Part shown: positions 34,738 to 43,989 of the stretch, in pieces | Numbering within the stretch: position 1 is the first letter of the stretch | Layout of the letters: each line of letters begins with the position of its first letter | From: Eubacterium coprostanoligenes | GTDB lineage: Bacteria > Bacillota > Clostridia > Oscillospirales > Acutalibacteraceae | DNA length: 64,000 nucleotides | Direction: 5' to 3' | Assembly (NCBI RefSeq): GCF_900167205.1 | Contig: NZ_FUWW01000002.1 | Span: 110,649 to 174,648, forward strand | The notes under the pieces: model-generated | Databases searched by the model: none | What the model was told of the DNA's origin: nothing | The model's input: the letters and a program-made list of their open reading frames with translations, nothing else | Translations under genes and position numbers: made by a program

Positions 34738-36765
34738 ATGGGTAACAGATATAAAAGCTCAAGAACTGCTATTGCTATCATTTTGGCTATTGCAACATTC
34801 CTTGGCTTTGGCTATGACCTTTATGATATTCAAATCAAAAATAACGAATACTATGTTGCCCAAAGCAGTGCTGTCCAAACCTATACTGTTTCGATTGAGG
34901 CGGCAAGGGGCGAGATTGTTGACCGCAACGGTAATGTTCTTGTTACAAACCGAAAGGGCAACAGCATAATTCTTGATGCCGCATATTTTCCGAGCGCAAA
35001 GAATAACGAAGCGAGAAATGCGATTGTTATCAATTTGATAAAACTTTTCAACAAAAACAAGGAGGAGTATGTTCACAATCTCCCTTTGAAAATCGGCAAA
35101 AACGGAAAAGTAAAGTTCTTTACTAAAAAAGATGATGAGAATTTTGAATCCGCCATCAAAACAATGAAAAGCAAGGATATGTTCAATCTTCAACCGTATG
35201 CAACTGCTCAAAACTGTTTCGATGCGATGGTTGAAAAGTACGGACTTGAAAGATACGATGCAAAGACCGCACTTGAAATCGGAAATATCAGATACGAGCT
35301 TACAAGGTGTTTGTTTTCTGTTTCAAATCCTGTCACAATTGCGGATGATGTCAGCGACAAAACCGTTGCTCAAATTAAGGAGAACAAAACTAATTATCGT
35401 GGTGCTGATGTGCAGGTGGTTGCTTATCGTTCATATACCGACCCGTCACTTGCCGCTCACATTATCGGCACTGTAAGAAAAATCAATGCCGAGGAATATG
35501 CAGAACTCAAAGACAGCGGTTACGGCATTAACGATGAAATCGGTGAGTCGGGAATAGAAAAGGCTTGCGAGGCTGATTTGCGTGGCACTCCGGGTGAAAA
35601 AACCGTCACTATTGATGCAGAGGGTAATGTCAACGAAACTGTCACAAAAGAGCCTGTTCAGGGTGACACAATTGTTTTGACTATCGACAAGGATATGCAA
35701 AAAATCGCCGAGAAAAAGCTCCGCAAAATTTGTTTAAAAACTTCAGGCGTCGCAACAGGTGCGGTTGTTGTTGAGGATGTCCACAGCGGTGAAATTCTTT
35801 CTGCTGCAAACTATCCTACTTTCAATTTGGATGAATATTACAGCGATTATCAAAAACTCGCTTCCAACAGCAAAAAGCCACTCTTTAACCGTTTTGCAAT
35901 GAGTGCCTTTGCTCCGGGTTCAACCTTCAAGCCTCTTATGGCTGTTGCGGGACTTGAGGAGGGCAAAATCACAAAGGACACATATTTTTACTGCAACCAT
36001 ACCTTTAAAATTTCGGATATGACCTTCAAGTGTACAGGTTATCATGGTGGACTTAATGTAGAGGGCGCGCTTGAACATTCTTGCAATATTTTCTTTTATA
36101 ACACTTCTCAAAGACTTGGTATTGACCTTATGAATAAGTACGGCAAGATGTTTGGTTTGGGACAGAAAACAGGTGTTGAGATTCCTGAATCAAAGGGCAT
36201 TATGGCAGGTCCCGAATACCGAAAGAAGTTTGATATGGTATGGCGACCGGGTGATACCGTTCAGTGCTCAATCGGTCAGTCGGATAACCTTTTAACTCCG
36301 CTTCAGCTTGCAAATTACTGTGCAACAATCGCAAACGGCGGTACAAGATACAAAACTCATTTCGTAAAATCAAAAATTTCTTCCGCAACAGGTGCTGTTA
36401 ACGAAACAGGCATAACGGTTGAAGAAGAAACAGGTGTAAGTCAAAAGACTTTTGATATTGTGAAATCGGGTATGCGTCGTGTATCACTTTACGGCGGACC
36501 TGACAGACAGTTCAACAAATTGAAAGTAAAAACCGCTTGTAAAACAGGTACTTCACAGGTAGTTGTAAACGGTGTTAAGCACAACAACGGTTTCCTTATC
36601 ACTTTTGCACCGTATGACAATCCCGAAATCAGCATCGGTTCTTCTATCGAAACAGCGGGTTCGGGTTCGTCAACTGCCGAGATTACCGCTGCAATCATTG
36701 ATTATTATTACAGCAATAACGACAGCGAAGAAAAGGCTCAGACAGATTCTTCACTTTTACCGTAA
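34738..36765 (+). CDS. mrdA: Penicillin-binding protein 2 (elongation transpeptidase)
   Basis: PBP2 cross-links peptidoglycan during rod elongation with RodA and MreBCD. The 675-residue class B PBP has an N-terminal membrane helix (about 10-28), a dimerisation/pedestal region with AARGEIVDRNGNVL and GESGIEKACEADLRGTPG, and a transpeptidase domain. The active-site motifs are APGSTFKP (Ser-x-x-Lys near 394), HSCN (near 446) and KTGTS (near 601). A GGAAAGGAGAG ribosome site precedes the ATG. No rodA gene is in the window. Confidence 0.94.
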   Translation: MGNRYKSSRTAIAIILAIATFLGFGYDLYDIQIKNNEYYVAQSSAVQTYTVSIEAARGEIVDRNGNVLVTNRKGNSIILDAAYFPSAKNNEARNAIVINLIKLFNKNKEEYVHNLPLKIGKNGKVKFFTKKDDENFESAIKTMKSKDMFNLQPYATAQNCFDAMVEKYGLERYDAKTALEIGNIRYELTRCLFSVSNPVTIADDVSDKTVAQIKENKTNYRGADVQVVAYRSYTDPSLAAHIIGTVRKINAEEYAELKDSGYGINDEIGESGIEKACEADLRGTPGEKTVTIDAEGNVNETVTKEPVQGDTIVLTIDKDMQKIAEKKLRKICLKTSGVATGAVVVEDVHSGEILSAANYPTFNLDEYYSDYQKLASNSKKPLFNRFAMSAFAPGSTFKPLMAVAGLEEGKITKDTYFYCNHTFKISDMTFKCTGYHGGLNVEGALEHSCNIFFYNTSQRLGIDLMNKYGKMFGLGQKTGVEIPESKGIMAGPEYRKKFDMVWRPGDTVQCSIGQSDNLLTPLQLANYCATIANGGTRYKTHFVKSKISSATGAVNETGITVEEETGVSQKTFDIVKSGMRRVSLYGGPDRQFNKLKVKTACKTGTSQVVVNGVKHNNGFLITFAPYDNPEISIGSSIETAGSGSSTAEITAAIIDYYYSNNDSEEKAQTDSSLLP

Positions 36766-36781
36766 AAATTTTAAAAAAATC

Positions 36782-36809
36782 TTGAAAAATCGCTGTAATA
36801 TGGTATTAT
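36782..36809 (+). promoter_or_regulatory. Promoter of mgsA
   Basis: TTGAAA (36782-36787), a 16-base spacer and TATTAT (36804-36809) lie about 60 bases before mgsA and just after the mrdA stop. Confidence 0.55.
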
Positions 36810-36868
36810 ATATAATATAAAGAACTTAAAATGAGATATTATGATAAATTTTATTTAGGAGAGGTATA

Positions 36869-37285
36869 ATGAACATCGCACTTATTGCACACGATGCTAA
36901 AAAAGAACTTTTGGTTCAGTTTTGTATTGCGTATTGCGGAATCATCAGCAGACATGATGTTTGCGCAACGGGTACAACAGGCAAGCTTGTAAAAGAAGCA
37001 ACAGGCTTGGAAATTAATTGCTTTTTGAGTGGTGCGCAAGGTGGCGGACAGCAGATTGCAAGCCGAATTGCGTGCAATGAAATCGACCTCTTGATTTTCT
37101 TCAGAGATCCGCTTAATCCAAAGCCACACGAGCCAAACGACAATGATTTGCTCCGCTTGTGTGATGTGCACAACATTCCGTTTGCAACCAACATTGCAAC
37201 TGCCGAGACACTTATCAGAGGTGTTGAAAGAGGCGACTTTGAATGGAGAGAAATCGTTAACCCAAGATATAATCAAAAAAAGTAA
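36869..37285 (+). CDS. mgsA: Methylglyoxal synthase
   Basis: MgsA converts dihydroxyacetone phosphate to methylglyoxal and phosphate, relieving sugar-phosphate stress. The 138-residue protein has the family start [25 protein letters not shown] (phosphate binding), [17 protein letters not shown] and [23 protein letters not shown] with the catalytic Asp. Length is typical. It has its own promoter and is followed by a hairpin before hisS. An AGGAGAGGT site precedes the ATG. Confidence 0.94.
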   Translation: MNIALIAHDAKKELLVQFCIAYCGIISRHDVCATGTTGKLVKEATGLEINCFLSGAQGGGQQIASRIACNEIDLLIFFRDPLNPKPHEPNDNDLLRLCDVHNIPFATNIATAETLIRGVERGDFEWREIVNPRYNQKK

Positions 37286-37304
37286 TTTCATAAATTATAA
37301 TAAC

Positions 37305-37329
37305 GAGGTGCAAGAAAAACTTGCACCTC
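37305..37329. terminator. Hairpin between mgsA and hisS, weak terminator
   Basis: GAGGTGCAAG pairs perfectly with CTTGCACCTC across AAAAA, but no T run follows on the plus strand. It may attenuate transcription or protect RNA ends rather than terminate. Confidence 0.45.
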
Positions 37330-37354
37330 AAATGTTGTATATAGGAGAACAGCT

Positions 37355-38704
37355 ATGGCACTTATAACAAAAGCTATCAAGGGCACAAAGGATGTTTTGC
37401 CGTCCGAAGTGTACAAAAATCAATATATCGAGTCTACTTGCCTCACTGTTGCCGAAAATTTCGGCTACAAGGAAATGAGAACTCCTGTGCTTGAACACAC
37501 CGAGCTTTTTCAAAGAGGTGTGGGTGACACAACAGATGTTGTACAAAAAGAGATGTACACATTTGATGACAAGGGCGGTCGCTCAATCACACTTCGTCCG
37601 GAGGGCACAGCAGGTGCGGCAAGATCATTTTTGGAAAACGGTCTTTCAAACGAGGCTCTTCCTCAAAAGATTTGCTATCTCACTTCTTGCTATCGCTACG
37701 AAAAGCCACAAGCAGGCAGACTTCGTGAATTTCACCAGTTCGGCATCGAGTGCTTCGGTGCAACTTCGCCTCTTGCAGATGCAGAGATGATTGCACTTGC
37801 AAAGCAGATTTTTGATGAACTCGGCGTAAAGGATTTGCACCTTGAACTTAATTCAATCGGTTGCCCAACCTGCCGTGCGGAATATCACAAGGCACTCAAG
37901 GAATATTTTGCTTCAAGAGTTAACGAACTTTGCGACACTTGCCGTGACAGACTCGACCGCAACCCTATGCGTATTCTTGATTGCAAAAGCCCTGTTTGCA
38001 GCGAAATTGCAAAGGACGCTCCGGTTGTTCTTGATTATCTTTGTGACGAGTGCAAGGAGCATTTTGAAAAAACAAAGAGCTACCTTGACGCTATGAATAT
38101 CGAATATATCGTAAATCCTCAAATCGTAAGAGGACTTGATTATTATACAAAAACCGTATTTGAATTTGTTGCTGATTCAATCGGTGCGCAGGGCACTGTT
38201 TGCGGCGGCGGCAGATATGACGGACTCATCGAGGAACTTGGCGGTCAGCACACACCGTCGCTCGGCTTCGGTATGGGACTTGAAAGACTTCAGCTTGTTA
38301 TGGAAGCACAGGGTTGCGAATTCCCTGAACCGTCCCGTCCTGATTTGTTCATTGTTGCTATGGGCGACAAAGCAACTCTCAAGGCAGTGGAAATTGCAAA
38401 AGATATGCGTGATGAGGGATACAGCGTTGTTTATGATTTGAACGGCAGATCACTTCGTGCGCAGATGAAATATGCCGACAAGATTAGTGCAAAATACAAT
38501 GTTGTTATCGGCGACAACGAGGTGAATACAAAATCGGCAGTCCTCAAGGATATGGCAACAGGCGAGCAAAGCAATATAAGCCTTGAAACCTTTGTTTCGG
38601 GATTTTACAGCATAACTCTCGACAGCCAGCTCAAGGATTTGGAAATCAACGGCGAGGCTTTTGATTTTAATTCACTATTTCTCGGAGGACAAAATAATGA
38701 CTAA
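37355..38704 (+). CDS. hisS: Histidyl-tRNA synthetase
   Basis: HisRS charges tRNA-His. The 449-residue class II synthetase has motif 1 (MRTPVLEHTELFQRGVGDTTD), motif 2 (CYRYEKPQAGRLREFHQFG), the histidine-specific RGLDYYTKTVFEF and motif 3 (FGMGLERLQLV). The insertion at about 160-240 holds Cys pairs (CPTC, CDTC, CDEC), as in many clostridial HisRS. The C-terminal anticodon-binding domain is slightly long, with an extra tail of about 30 residues that overlaps the start of aspS by 8 bases. Confidence 0.95.
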   Translation: MALITKAIKGTKDVLPSEVYKNQYIESTCLTVAENFGYKEMRTPVLEHTELFQRGVGDTTDVVQKEMYTFDDKGGRSITLRPEGTAGAARSFLENGLSNEALPQKICYLTSCYRYEKPQAGRLREFHQFGIECFGATSPLADAEMIALAKQIFDELGVKDLHLELNSIGCPTCRAEYHKALKEYFASRVNELCDTCRDRLDRNPMRILDCKSPVCSEIAKDAPVVLDYLCDECKEHFEKTKSYLDAMNIEYIVNPQIVRGLDYYTKTVFEFVADSIGAQGTVCGGGRYDGLIEELGGQHTPSLGFGMGLERLQLVMEAQGCEFPEPSRPDLFIVAMGDKATLKAVEIAKDMRDEGYSVVYDLNGRSLRAQMKYADKISAKYNVVIGDNEVNTKSAVLKDMATGEQSNISLETFVSGFYSITLDSQLKDLEINGEAFDFNSLFLGGQNND

Positions 38705-40487
38705 TTCAATTAAGGGTATGAAGCGCACAGATTATTGTGCAAAGTTTGACATCTCAAATGTAGGTCAAACAATCACTGTTTTTGGCTGGGTACAGCGTCA
38801 AAGAGATTTGGGTAACCTCATCTTTATTGACTTGCGAGACAGAACAGGTATCATTCAGCTTTCGTTCAACGACCAAACAGACAGAGCAATTTTTGCCGAT
38901 GCACAGTCGGTAAGAAGTGAATATGTTGTTGCCGCAACAGGTGTTGTTGCAGAGAGAGAAAGCAAAAACAAGGACCTTCCGACAGGTGAAATTGAGGTTA
39001 TAGTAAACGATTTCCGTATTGTTTCAAAGGCAAAAACTCCTCCTTTCGAGATTGAAAAGAGCGAGAAGGTTGGTGACGAAACCACTCTTAAATACAGATA
39101 CCTCAATCTTCGTAACGAAAAACTTACAAAGAACATTCTTATGCGTCACGAAATTGCAAAGATTGCAAGAGAGTATTTCTATGCAAACGACTTTATCGAG
39201 ATTGAAACTCCGATGATGATTAAGTCAACTCCGGAGGGTGCTCGTGACTATGTTGTTCCGTCAAGAATTCACAACGGCAAGTTCTATGCTTTGCCACAGT
39301 CACCGCAGATTTATAAGCAACTTACAATGATTGCAGGCTTTGACAGATACATTCAGCTTGCTCGTTGCTTCCGTGATGAGGATTTGCGTGCAGACCGTCA
39401 GCCTGAATTTACTCAAATCGACCTTGAAATGAGTTTCGTTGATTGCGACGATATTATGGATATGGCAGAAGGCTTTATCTCAAAACTTATGAAGGAAACC
39501 ATTGATGTAAACATTGATGCTCCGCTTCCTCGTATGACTTTTGCCGACGCTATGAATAAATACGGCTCTGACAAGCCTGATACTCGTTTTGATATGCTTA
39601 TTGAAGATATTTCAGATTGGGCGGACAAAACCGATTTTGTTGTGTTCAAGAGCGCAATTGCAGACGGTGGTGCTGTTAAGGCTATCGTTGCAAAGAACGC
39701 CGCTTCAACATACACAAGAAAGAAAATTGACAAGCTCACAGAGTTTGCAAAGGGTATCGGTGCAAAGGGTCTTGCTTATGTTCGTTGGGCAGATGAAGCG
39801 CCAAATTGCTCATTTGCAAAATTCCTTAAGGACGGCGAACTTGAAGAACTCCTTTCAACTCTCGGTGCAGAGCAGGGCGATGTTGTTCTTATAGTAAGCG
39901 ACAAAACACGCAAGGCTCTCACAATCATGGGTGCACTTCGTCTTGCGGTTGCCAAAGAACTTGACCTTATTCCGCAAGGCAAGTGGAATTTCCTTTGGAT
40001 TACAGAAATGCCGTTCTTTGAGTTGGACGAGGAAACAGGCGAGTGGGTTGCCGCTCACCATCCGTTCACAATGCCTATGGAGGAGAGTATTCAGTATCTC
40101 GACACCGATAAGTCAAAGGTTAAGGCACAGGCATTCGACCTTGTACTCAACGGCACAGAGCTTTCATCAGGCTCAATGAGAATTACTGATTGCGAGCTTC
40201 AAACCAAGATGTTTGAACTTCTCGGAATGGATCAGGAAGAAATTGATGCAAAGTTCGGCTTCCTTGTTGATGCTTATCACTATGCCGCTCCGCCTCACGG
40301 TGGTATGGGTATCGGTCTTGACCGTCTTGCAATGCTCATCTGCGGTGCTGATTCGCTCCGTGATGTTATCGCATTTCCTAAAGTACAAAATGCAAGTGAG
40401 CTTATGAGCGGTGCTCCGTCATATATTGATGATGTTCAACTCGGCGAACTTGGAATTGATATTAAGGCGAGTGAAGACGATGAATGA
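38697..40487 (+). CDS. aspS: Aspartyl-tRNA synthetase
   Basis: AspRS charges tRNA-Asp (or Asp and Asn if non-discriminating). The 596-residue protein is the bacterial type: an N-terminal OB-fold (VFGWVQRQRDLGNLIFIDLRD), class II motifs FIEIETPMMIKSTPEGARDYVVPSR and RCFRDEDLRADRQPEFTQID, a GAD insertion (about 290-420), and the C-terminal GMGIGLDRLAMLICG. The ATG at 38697 follows GGAGGA inside the hisS end; an earlier in-frame alternative start is 12 codons upstream. It pairs with hisS as in most Firmicutes. Confidence 0.96.
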   Translation: MTNSIKGMKRTDYCAKFDISNVGQTITVFGWVQRQRDLGNLIFIDLRDRTGIIQLSFNDQTDRAIFADAQSVRSEYVVAATGVVAERESKNKDLPTGEIEVIVNDFRIVSKAKTPPFEIEKSEKVGDETTLKYRYLNLRNEKLTKNILMRHEIAKIAREYFYANDFIEIETPMMIKSTPEGARDYVVPSRIHNGKFYALPQSPQIYKQLTMIAGFDRYIQLARCFRDEDLRADRQPEFTQIDLEMSFVDCDDIMDMAEGFISKLMKETIDVNIDAPLPRMTFADAMNKYGSDKPDTRFDMLIEDISDWADKTDFVVFKSAIADGGAVKAIVAKNAASTYTRKKIDKLTEFAKGIGAKGLAYVRWADEAPNCSFAKFLKDGELEELLSTLGAEQGDVVLIVSDKTRKALTIMGALRLAVAKELDLIPQGKWNFLWITEMPFFELDEETGEWVAAHHPFTMPMEESIQYLDTDKSKVKAQAFDLVLNGTELSSGSMRITDCELQTKMFELLGMDQEEIDAKFGFLVDAYHYAAPPHGGMGIGLDRLAMLICGADSLRDVIAFPKVQNASELMSGAPSYIDDVQLGELGIDIKASEDDE

Positions 40488-41070
40488 TAATTACAGCTTT
40501 TTCGCAATGGTCAATAGAATGAAGTATATTGACCGCTGGGCACTTATGCCGAACACTCAAAAGGAAAATATTGCCGAGCACAGCCACAGCGTTGCTGTTA
40601 TTGCACATGCGCTTGCACTTATCGGCAAAAAGGAATTTGGCAAGGATTACGACGAAAACCGTGTTGCCGTGCTTGCGTTGTATCACGATACTACCGAGGT
40701 TATCACAGGCGATATGCCAACTCCCGTTAAGTATTATAATGATGATATAAAAAGTGTTTATAAGGATATAGAGGCTGTTGCGGGTCAACGACTTCTTGCA
40801 ATGCTCCCTGATGATTACAGGGCAGAATATAACTCTTTATTCGAGCCGAACGAGGACGAAAAAGAGTTGTGGAAACTTGTTAAGGCTGCCGACAAAATCT
40901 CGGCTCTCATTAAGTGCATTGAGGAAAACAGAATGGGCAACAGAGAATTTGACATTGCCCTCAAGGCGCAGGAACAAAAAATCGCCGACATTGATATGCC
41001 GGAGGTAAAATATTTCTCCGACCACTTCCTCAAAGCCTACTACCTTACTCTTGACGAACACACAAAATAA
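40480..41070 (+). CDS. yfbR: YfbR-like 5'-deoxynucleotidase (HD domain)
   Basis: The enzyme dephosphorylates deoxynucleoside monophosphates. The 196-residue protein closely follows E. coli YfbR: RMKYIDRWALMPNTQKENIAEHS, then the HD metal site LYHDTTEVITGDMPTPVKY, and later VKAADKISALIKCIEE and a C-terminal LTLDE. The ATG overlaps the aspS stop region by 8 bases, so it is the third gene of hisS-aspS-yfbR. An upstream in-frame start lies within aspS and was rejected. Confidence 0.88.
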   Translation: MNDNYSFFAMVNRMKYIDRWALMPNTQKENIAEHSHSVAVIAHALALIGKKEFGKDYDENRVAVLALYHDTTEVITGDMPTPVKYYNDDIKSVYKDIEAVAGQRLLAMLPDDYRAEYNSLFEPNEDEKELWKLVKAADKISALIKCIEENRMGNREFDIALKAQEQKIADIDMPEVKYFSDHFLKAYYLTLDEHTK

Positions 41071-41077
41071 AACCTAT

Positions 41078-41139
41078 TGAGGCTCCCCTTGTTATGTAAT
41101 CAAGGGGAGCTGTCGCATTTTATATGCGACCGAGGGGTT
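41078..41139 (+). repeat. Two-hairpin intergenic repeat, copy 3
   Basis: GCTCCCCTTG pairs with CAAGGGGAGC (41082-41110). It is followed by GTCGCAT/ATGCGAC (41112-41130) and the tail CGAGGGGTT. Architecture and tail match the copies at 12796 and 14464, while the second stem has diverged in sequence but kept its pairing. Confidence 0.65.
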
Positions 41140-41195
41140 AAAAGGTAAACATATTTTCTTTTTGATTTGTTGGGGAAAATATTATCTTCCTATAT

Positions 41196-41223
41196 GCGAA
41201 CGCAGTTCGCCCCTACGGTGTAG
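41196..41223. repeat. Short hairpin repeat-like element GCGAAC...GTTCGCCCCTAC
   Basis: GCGAAC-GCA-GTTCGC (41196-41210) followed by CCCTACGG resembles a second class of short interspersed repeats I recall from gut Firmicutes. Only one copy is in the window, so repeat status is inference. The surrounding spacer between yfbR and the iron operon has no gene. Confidence 0.4.
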
Positions 41224-41283
41224 AAAAGTTTACAAGCACCATTATGAAACGGAAGTAGAATTAAGCAGATAAAACAAATTTTT

Positions 41284-41314
41284 AGCCCGTGCAGGTGGGA
41301 TGTCTGCACGGGCT
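41284..41314. terminator. Hairpin between the yfbR and iron operons
   Basis: AGCCCGTGCAG pairs perfectly with CTGCACGGGCT across 9 bases. Only short T runs follow on either strand (TTTGG on plus, AAAAATTTG on minus). Its position between two convergent operons suggests it ends both. Confidence 0.6.
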
Positions 41315-41361
41315 TTGGTATTGTAAAAGAGAAATAGACTCGGAGTATTTGGAAGGGATTA

Positions 41362-41766
41362 CTACATTGCTAATTCGAATTGTATATTTTGTAATGTGTA
41401 GCCTGTTTCTCTAATTACATTCTTCAGTTTTTCTTCATCGAGGCGGTGTTTGCTTATGATGATTATTGTGCCTTTTTGGTGGCTTGCCTTCACTTTTTTC
41501 ACATCAAAGTTCGCCCTGATTGCGTCTTGCAAATGGCTTTCGCACATTGAGCACATCATTCCGTCAATCGCAAGCGTTGTTTTTACCATATATTTTGAAC
41601 CGCCTGCCGATGAACAGCTTCCGCCACAGGAGGAGCAATCTCCGGTACAGCCTCCGCCTTTTTTGTTTACAAGACTTCTTATGATGAGTGCGACTATAAT
41701 GATAAGAACCGCAAGAACAATGATTGTGTATATGTTTTGTTGAAGAAATTCAATCACAAGAATCAC
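41362..41766 (-). CDS. FeoB-associated Cys-rich membrane protein fused to a heavy-metal-associated domain
   Basis: The 134-residue protein has an N-terminal membrane helix (about 10-32) and a Gly/Cys cluster CTGDCSSCGGSC (about 40-51), as in the FeoB-associated Cys-rich family (possible FeoC substitute). A complete HMA-like ferredoxin fold follows, with the metal motif GMMCSMC (about 68-74) and the TGY element near the end. HMA domains bind Cu+, Zn2+ or similar soft metals, so their presence on an iron-uptake accessory is unusual. It is the last gene of the feo operon, 12 bases after feoB, and is translated from ATG with an AGGTGAT element upstream. Confidence 0.82.
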   Translation of the reverse strand: MILVIEFLQQNIYTIIVLAVLIIIVALIIRSLVNKKGGGCTGDCSSCGGSCSSAGGSKYMVKTTLAIDGMMCSMCESHLQDAIRANFDVKKVKASHQKGTIIIISKHRLDEEKLKNVIRETGYTLQNIQFELAM

Positions 41767-41778
41767 CTCGATAGATTA

Positions 41779-43938
41779 TTATTTTGATTTGACTGTCAAT
41801 TTGTTGTCGTCATACTTGTTCTTTCTGAAGAGCAAGTAGAGGATACCTACGGTAAGAACAATTGCGGCAATTAAACCGATAACATTCGGTGTACCCGAAA
41901 ATGCGATGCCAAGCTGATATACGATAAGTGCGATGATATAAGCAAATCCGCATTGGTAACCGATAGCAAACCAAGTCCACTTTGTGTTGTTCATTTCTCT
42001 CTTGATAGCGCCGATCGCTGCGAAGCAAGGAGCACACAAAAGGTTGAAGATGAGGAAACTGTAAGCTGCGAGGATTGCGTGACCTCCGCTGAGTTCGTTG
42101 AGGTTCTTTGCAAAGTTGCTCCAAATCTCGTCACCGTTTTCTGCAAGTTCGCCTGCAAAGTGATAGAGAATACCGAATGTGCCAACAACATTTTCTTTTG
42201 CGATAAGTCCTGTAACGCTTGCAACGGCAGGTTTCCAACCGCCCCAACCGAGTGGAACGAACAACCAGCAGAATGCCTTGCCGATGTATGCAAGAATTGA
42301 AATGTCCATATCGTCTGTCATTTGGAATCCGCCCTTAAAGGTGAATGCCTGCAAGAACCAAATGAGGATTGTTGCAAGTGTGATAACTGTACCTGCTTTT
42401 TTGATGAATGACCAAGCACGCTCCCAAGTTGAACGGAGCACGCTGCCGACTGTCGGCAAATGGTATGCCGGAAGTTCCATTACGAACGGAGCAGGGTCTC
42501 CTGAAAATGCTTTTGTCTTTTTGAGCATAATGCCGGAAACAATGATTGATGCAACGCCGATGAAATAAGCCGAAGTTGCAACCAAACCGCTTCCACCGAA
42601 GCACGCACCTGCGATAAGTCCGATAATAGGAAGTTTTGCAGAGCAAGGAATAAATGTTGTTGTCATAATTGTCATACGGCGGTCACGCTCGTTTTCGATT
42701 GTACGAGAAGCCATAACGGCGGGAACACCACATCCTGTGCCGATAAGCATAGGAATGAACGATTTGCCCGAAAGACCGAAGTTGCGGAAAATTCTGTCCA
42801 TAACAAATGCAACACGGCTCATATATCCGCATCCCTCAAGGAATGCAAGGCAGAGGAACAATACAATCATTTGCGGAACGAAGCCGAGAACCGCACCTAC
42901 ACCGGCAACGATACCGTCTTGAATAAGACCGTAGAGCCAATCGGCAATTCTTCCCTCAAGAGCTTTTTGAATAAGGTTTGGCACCCATTCGCCAAATAGA
43001 ACATCATTTACCCATTCAGTACCGATTGCACCAATCCATTTCATAGAGATGAAGTAAACAAGTGCCATAACACCGGCAAAAATCGGCAAACCTAAAATTC
43101 TGTTTGTAACGATTTTATCAATCTTGTCAGAGGCAGAAAGTTTGCCTTTGCTCTTTTTAGTATAAACGCTTTTGATGATTGATGCAATATAAATATATCT
43201 TTCGTTGGTGATGATTGATTCTGCATCGTCATCAAGTTCTTTTTCAGCGTCTGCAATGTCGTTTTTGATGTGCTTCAATGTTGCAGGGTCAATCTTGATT
43301 TGTTCAAGCACCTTGTCGTCACCCTCAAAAATCTTGATTGCGTACCAACGCTGTTGATTCTTTGGCATTGTATGTAGGGTTGCTTCTTCAATGTGCGCCA
43401 ATGCGTGCTCAACAACTCCGCTGAATTTGTGCTGTGGCTCGCTCGGTTCTCTGCTTGCCGCTTCAACAGCAGCGTTTGCAACCTCTTTTATTCCCGTGCC
43501 CTTTAAAGCGGAAATCTCAAAAACAGGGCAGGCGAGCTGTCGTGAAAGTTCTTGAATGTTGATTTTGTCGCCATTCTTTTTTACGACATCCATCATATTT
43601 ACGGCAACAACAACCGGAATACCAAGCTCAACAACCTGAGTTGTGAGATAAAGGTTTCTTTCAAGGTTTGTGCCGTCAATGATGTTGAGCACAGCATCAG
43701 GCTTTTCGTTGATGAGGTAATCTCTCGCAACAATTTCTTCGATTGTGTAAGGGGAGAGGGAATATATACCCGGAAGGTCGGTGATTGTTACATCACTGTG
43801 CTTTTTGAGCTTGCCCTCCTTTTTTTCTACTGTTACACCCGGCCAGTTACCAACATATTGGTTTGAGCCTGTAAGTGCGTTGAACAGTGTTGTTTTACCG
43901 CAGTTTGGGTTGCCTGCAAGGGCAATCTTAATACTCAT
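41779..43938 (-). CDS. feoB: Ferrous iron transport protein B
   Basis: FeoB is the GTPase-coupled ferrous iron permease. The 719-residue protein has the N-terminal G domain (G1 GNPNCGKTTLFN at 8-19, VTVEKKEGK, TDLPGIYSL, NMMD) and a helical GDI-like region to about 270. A polytopic membrane domain follows with the gate-type motifs GTGCGVPAVMASRTIENERDRR and FIPCSAKLPI, and GWKPAVASVTGLIAKENVVGT in the second half. Two feoA genes precede it and a Cys-rich accessory follows. A GTTAG-N6-CTAAC inverted repeat lies just upstream of the start (43958-43973). Confidence 0.96.
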   Translation of the reverse strand: MSIKIALAGNPNCGKTTLFNALTGSNQYVGNWPGVTVEKKEGKLKKHSDVTITDLPGIYSLSPYTIEEIVARDYLINEKPDAVLNIIDGTNLERNLYLTTQVVELGIPVVVAVNMMDVVKKNGDKINIQELSRQLACPVFEISALKGTGIKEVANAAVEAASREPSEPQHKFSGVVEHALAHIEEATLHTMPKNQQRWYAIKIFEGDDKVLEQIKIDPATLKHIKNDIADAEKELDDDAESIITNERYIYIASIIKSVYTKKSKGKLSASDKIDKIVTNRILGLPIFAGVMALVYFISMKWIGAIGTEWVNDVLFGEWVPNLIQKALEGRIADWLYGLIQDGIVAGVGAVLGFVPQMIVLFLCLAFLEGCGYMSRVAFVMDRIFRNFGLSGKSFIPMLIGTGCGVPAVMASRTIENERDRRMTIMTTTFIPCSAKLPIIGLIAGACFGGSGLVATSAYFIGVASIIVSGIMLKKTKAFSGDPAPFVMELPAYHLPTVGSVLRSTWERAWSFIKKAGTVITLATILIWFLQAFTFKGGFQMTDDMDISILAYIGKAFCWLFVPLGWGGWKPAVASVTGLIAKENVVGTFGILYHFAGELAENGDEIWSNFAKNLNELSGGHAILAAYSFLIFNLLCAPCFAAIGAIKREMNNTKWTWFAIGYQCGFAYIIALIVYQLGIAFSGTPNVIGLIAAIVLTVGILYLLFRKNKYDDNKLTVKSK

Positions 43939-43957
43939 TCGTGTTCATCCTTTCATA

Positions 43958-43973
43958 GTTAGTTATGGCTAAC
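43958..43973. promoter_or_regulatory. Metal-regulator-like inverted repeat between feoA and feoB
   Basis: GTTAGTTATGGCTAAC fits GTTAG-N6-CTAAC, the same form as three copies in the operon promoter region. It sits in the 51-base gap before feoB. Confidence 0.6.
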
Positions 43974-43989
43974 TTTTAGTGTAAAAAAA

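Noticed and set aside
37860..38090. Cysteine pairs in HisRS as a novel zinc domain
   Set aside because: The same Cys-containing insertion is common in clostridial HisRS, so it is not unusual.
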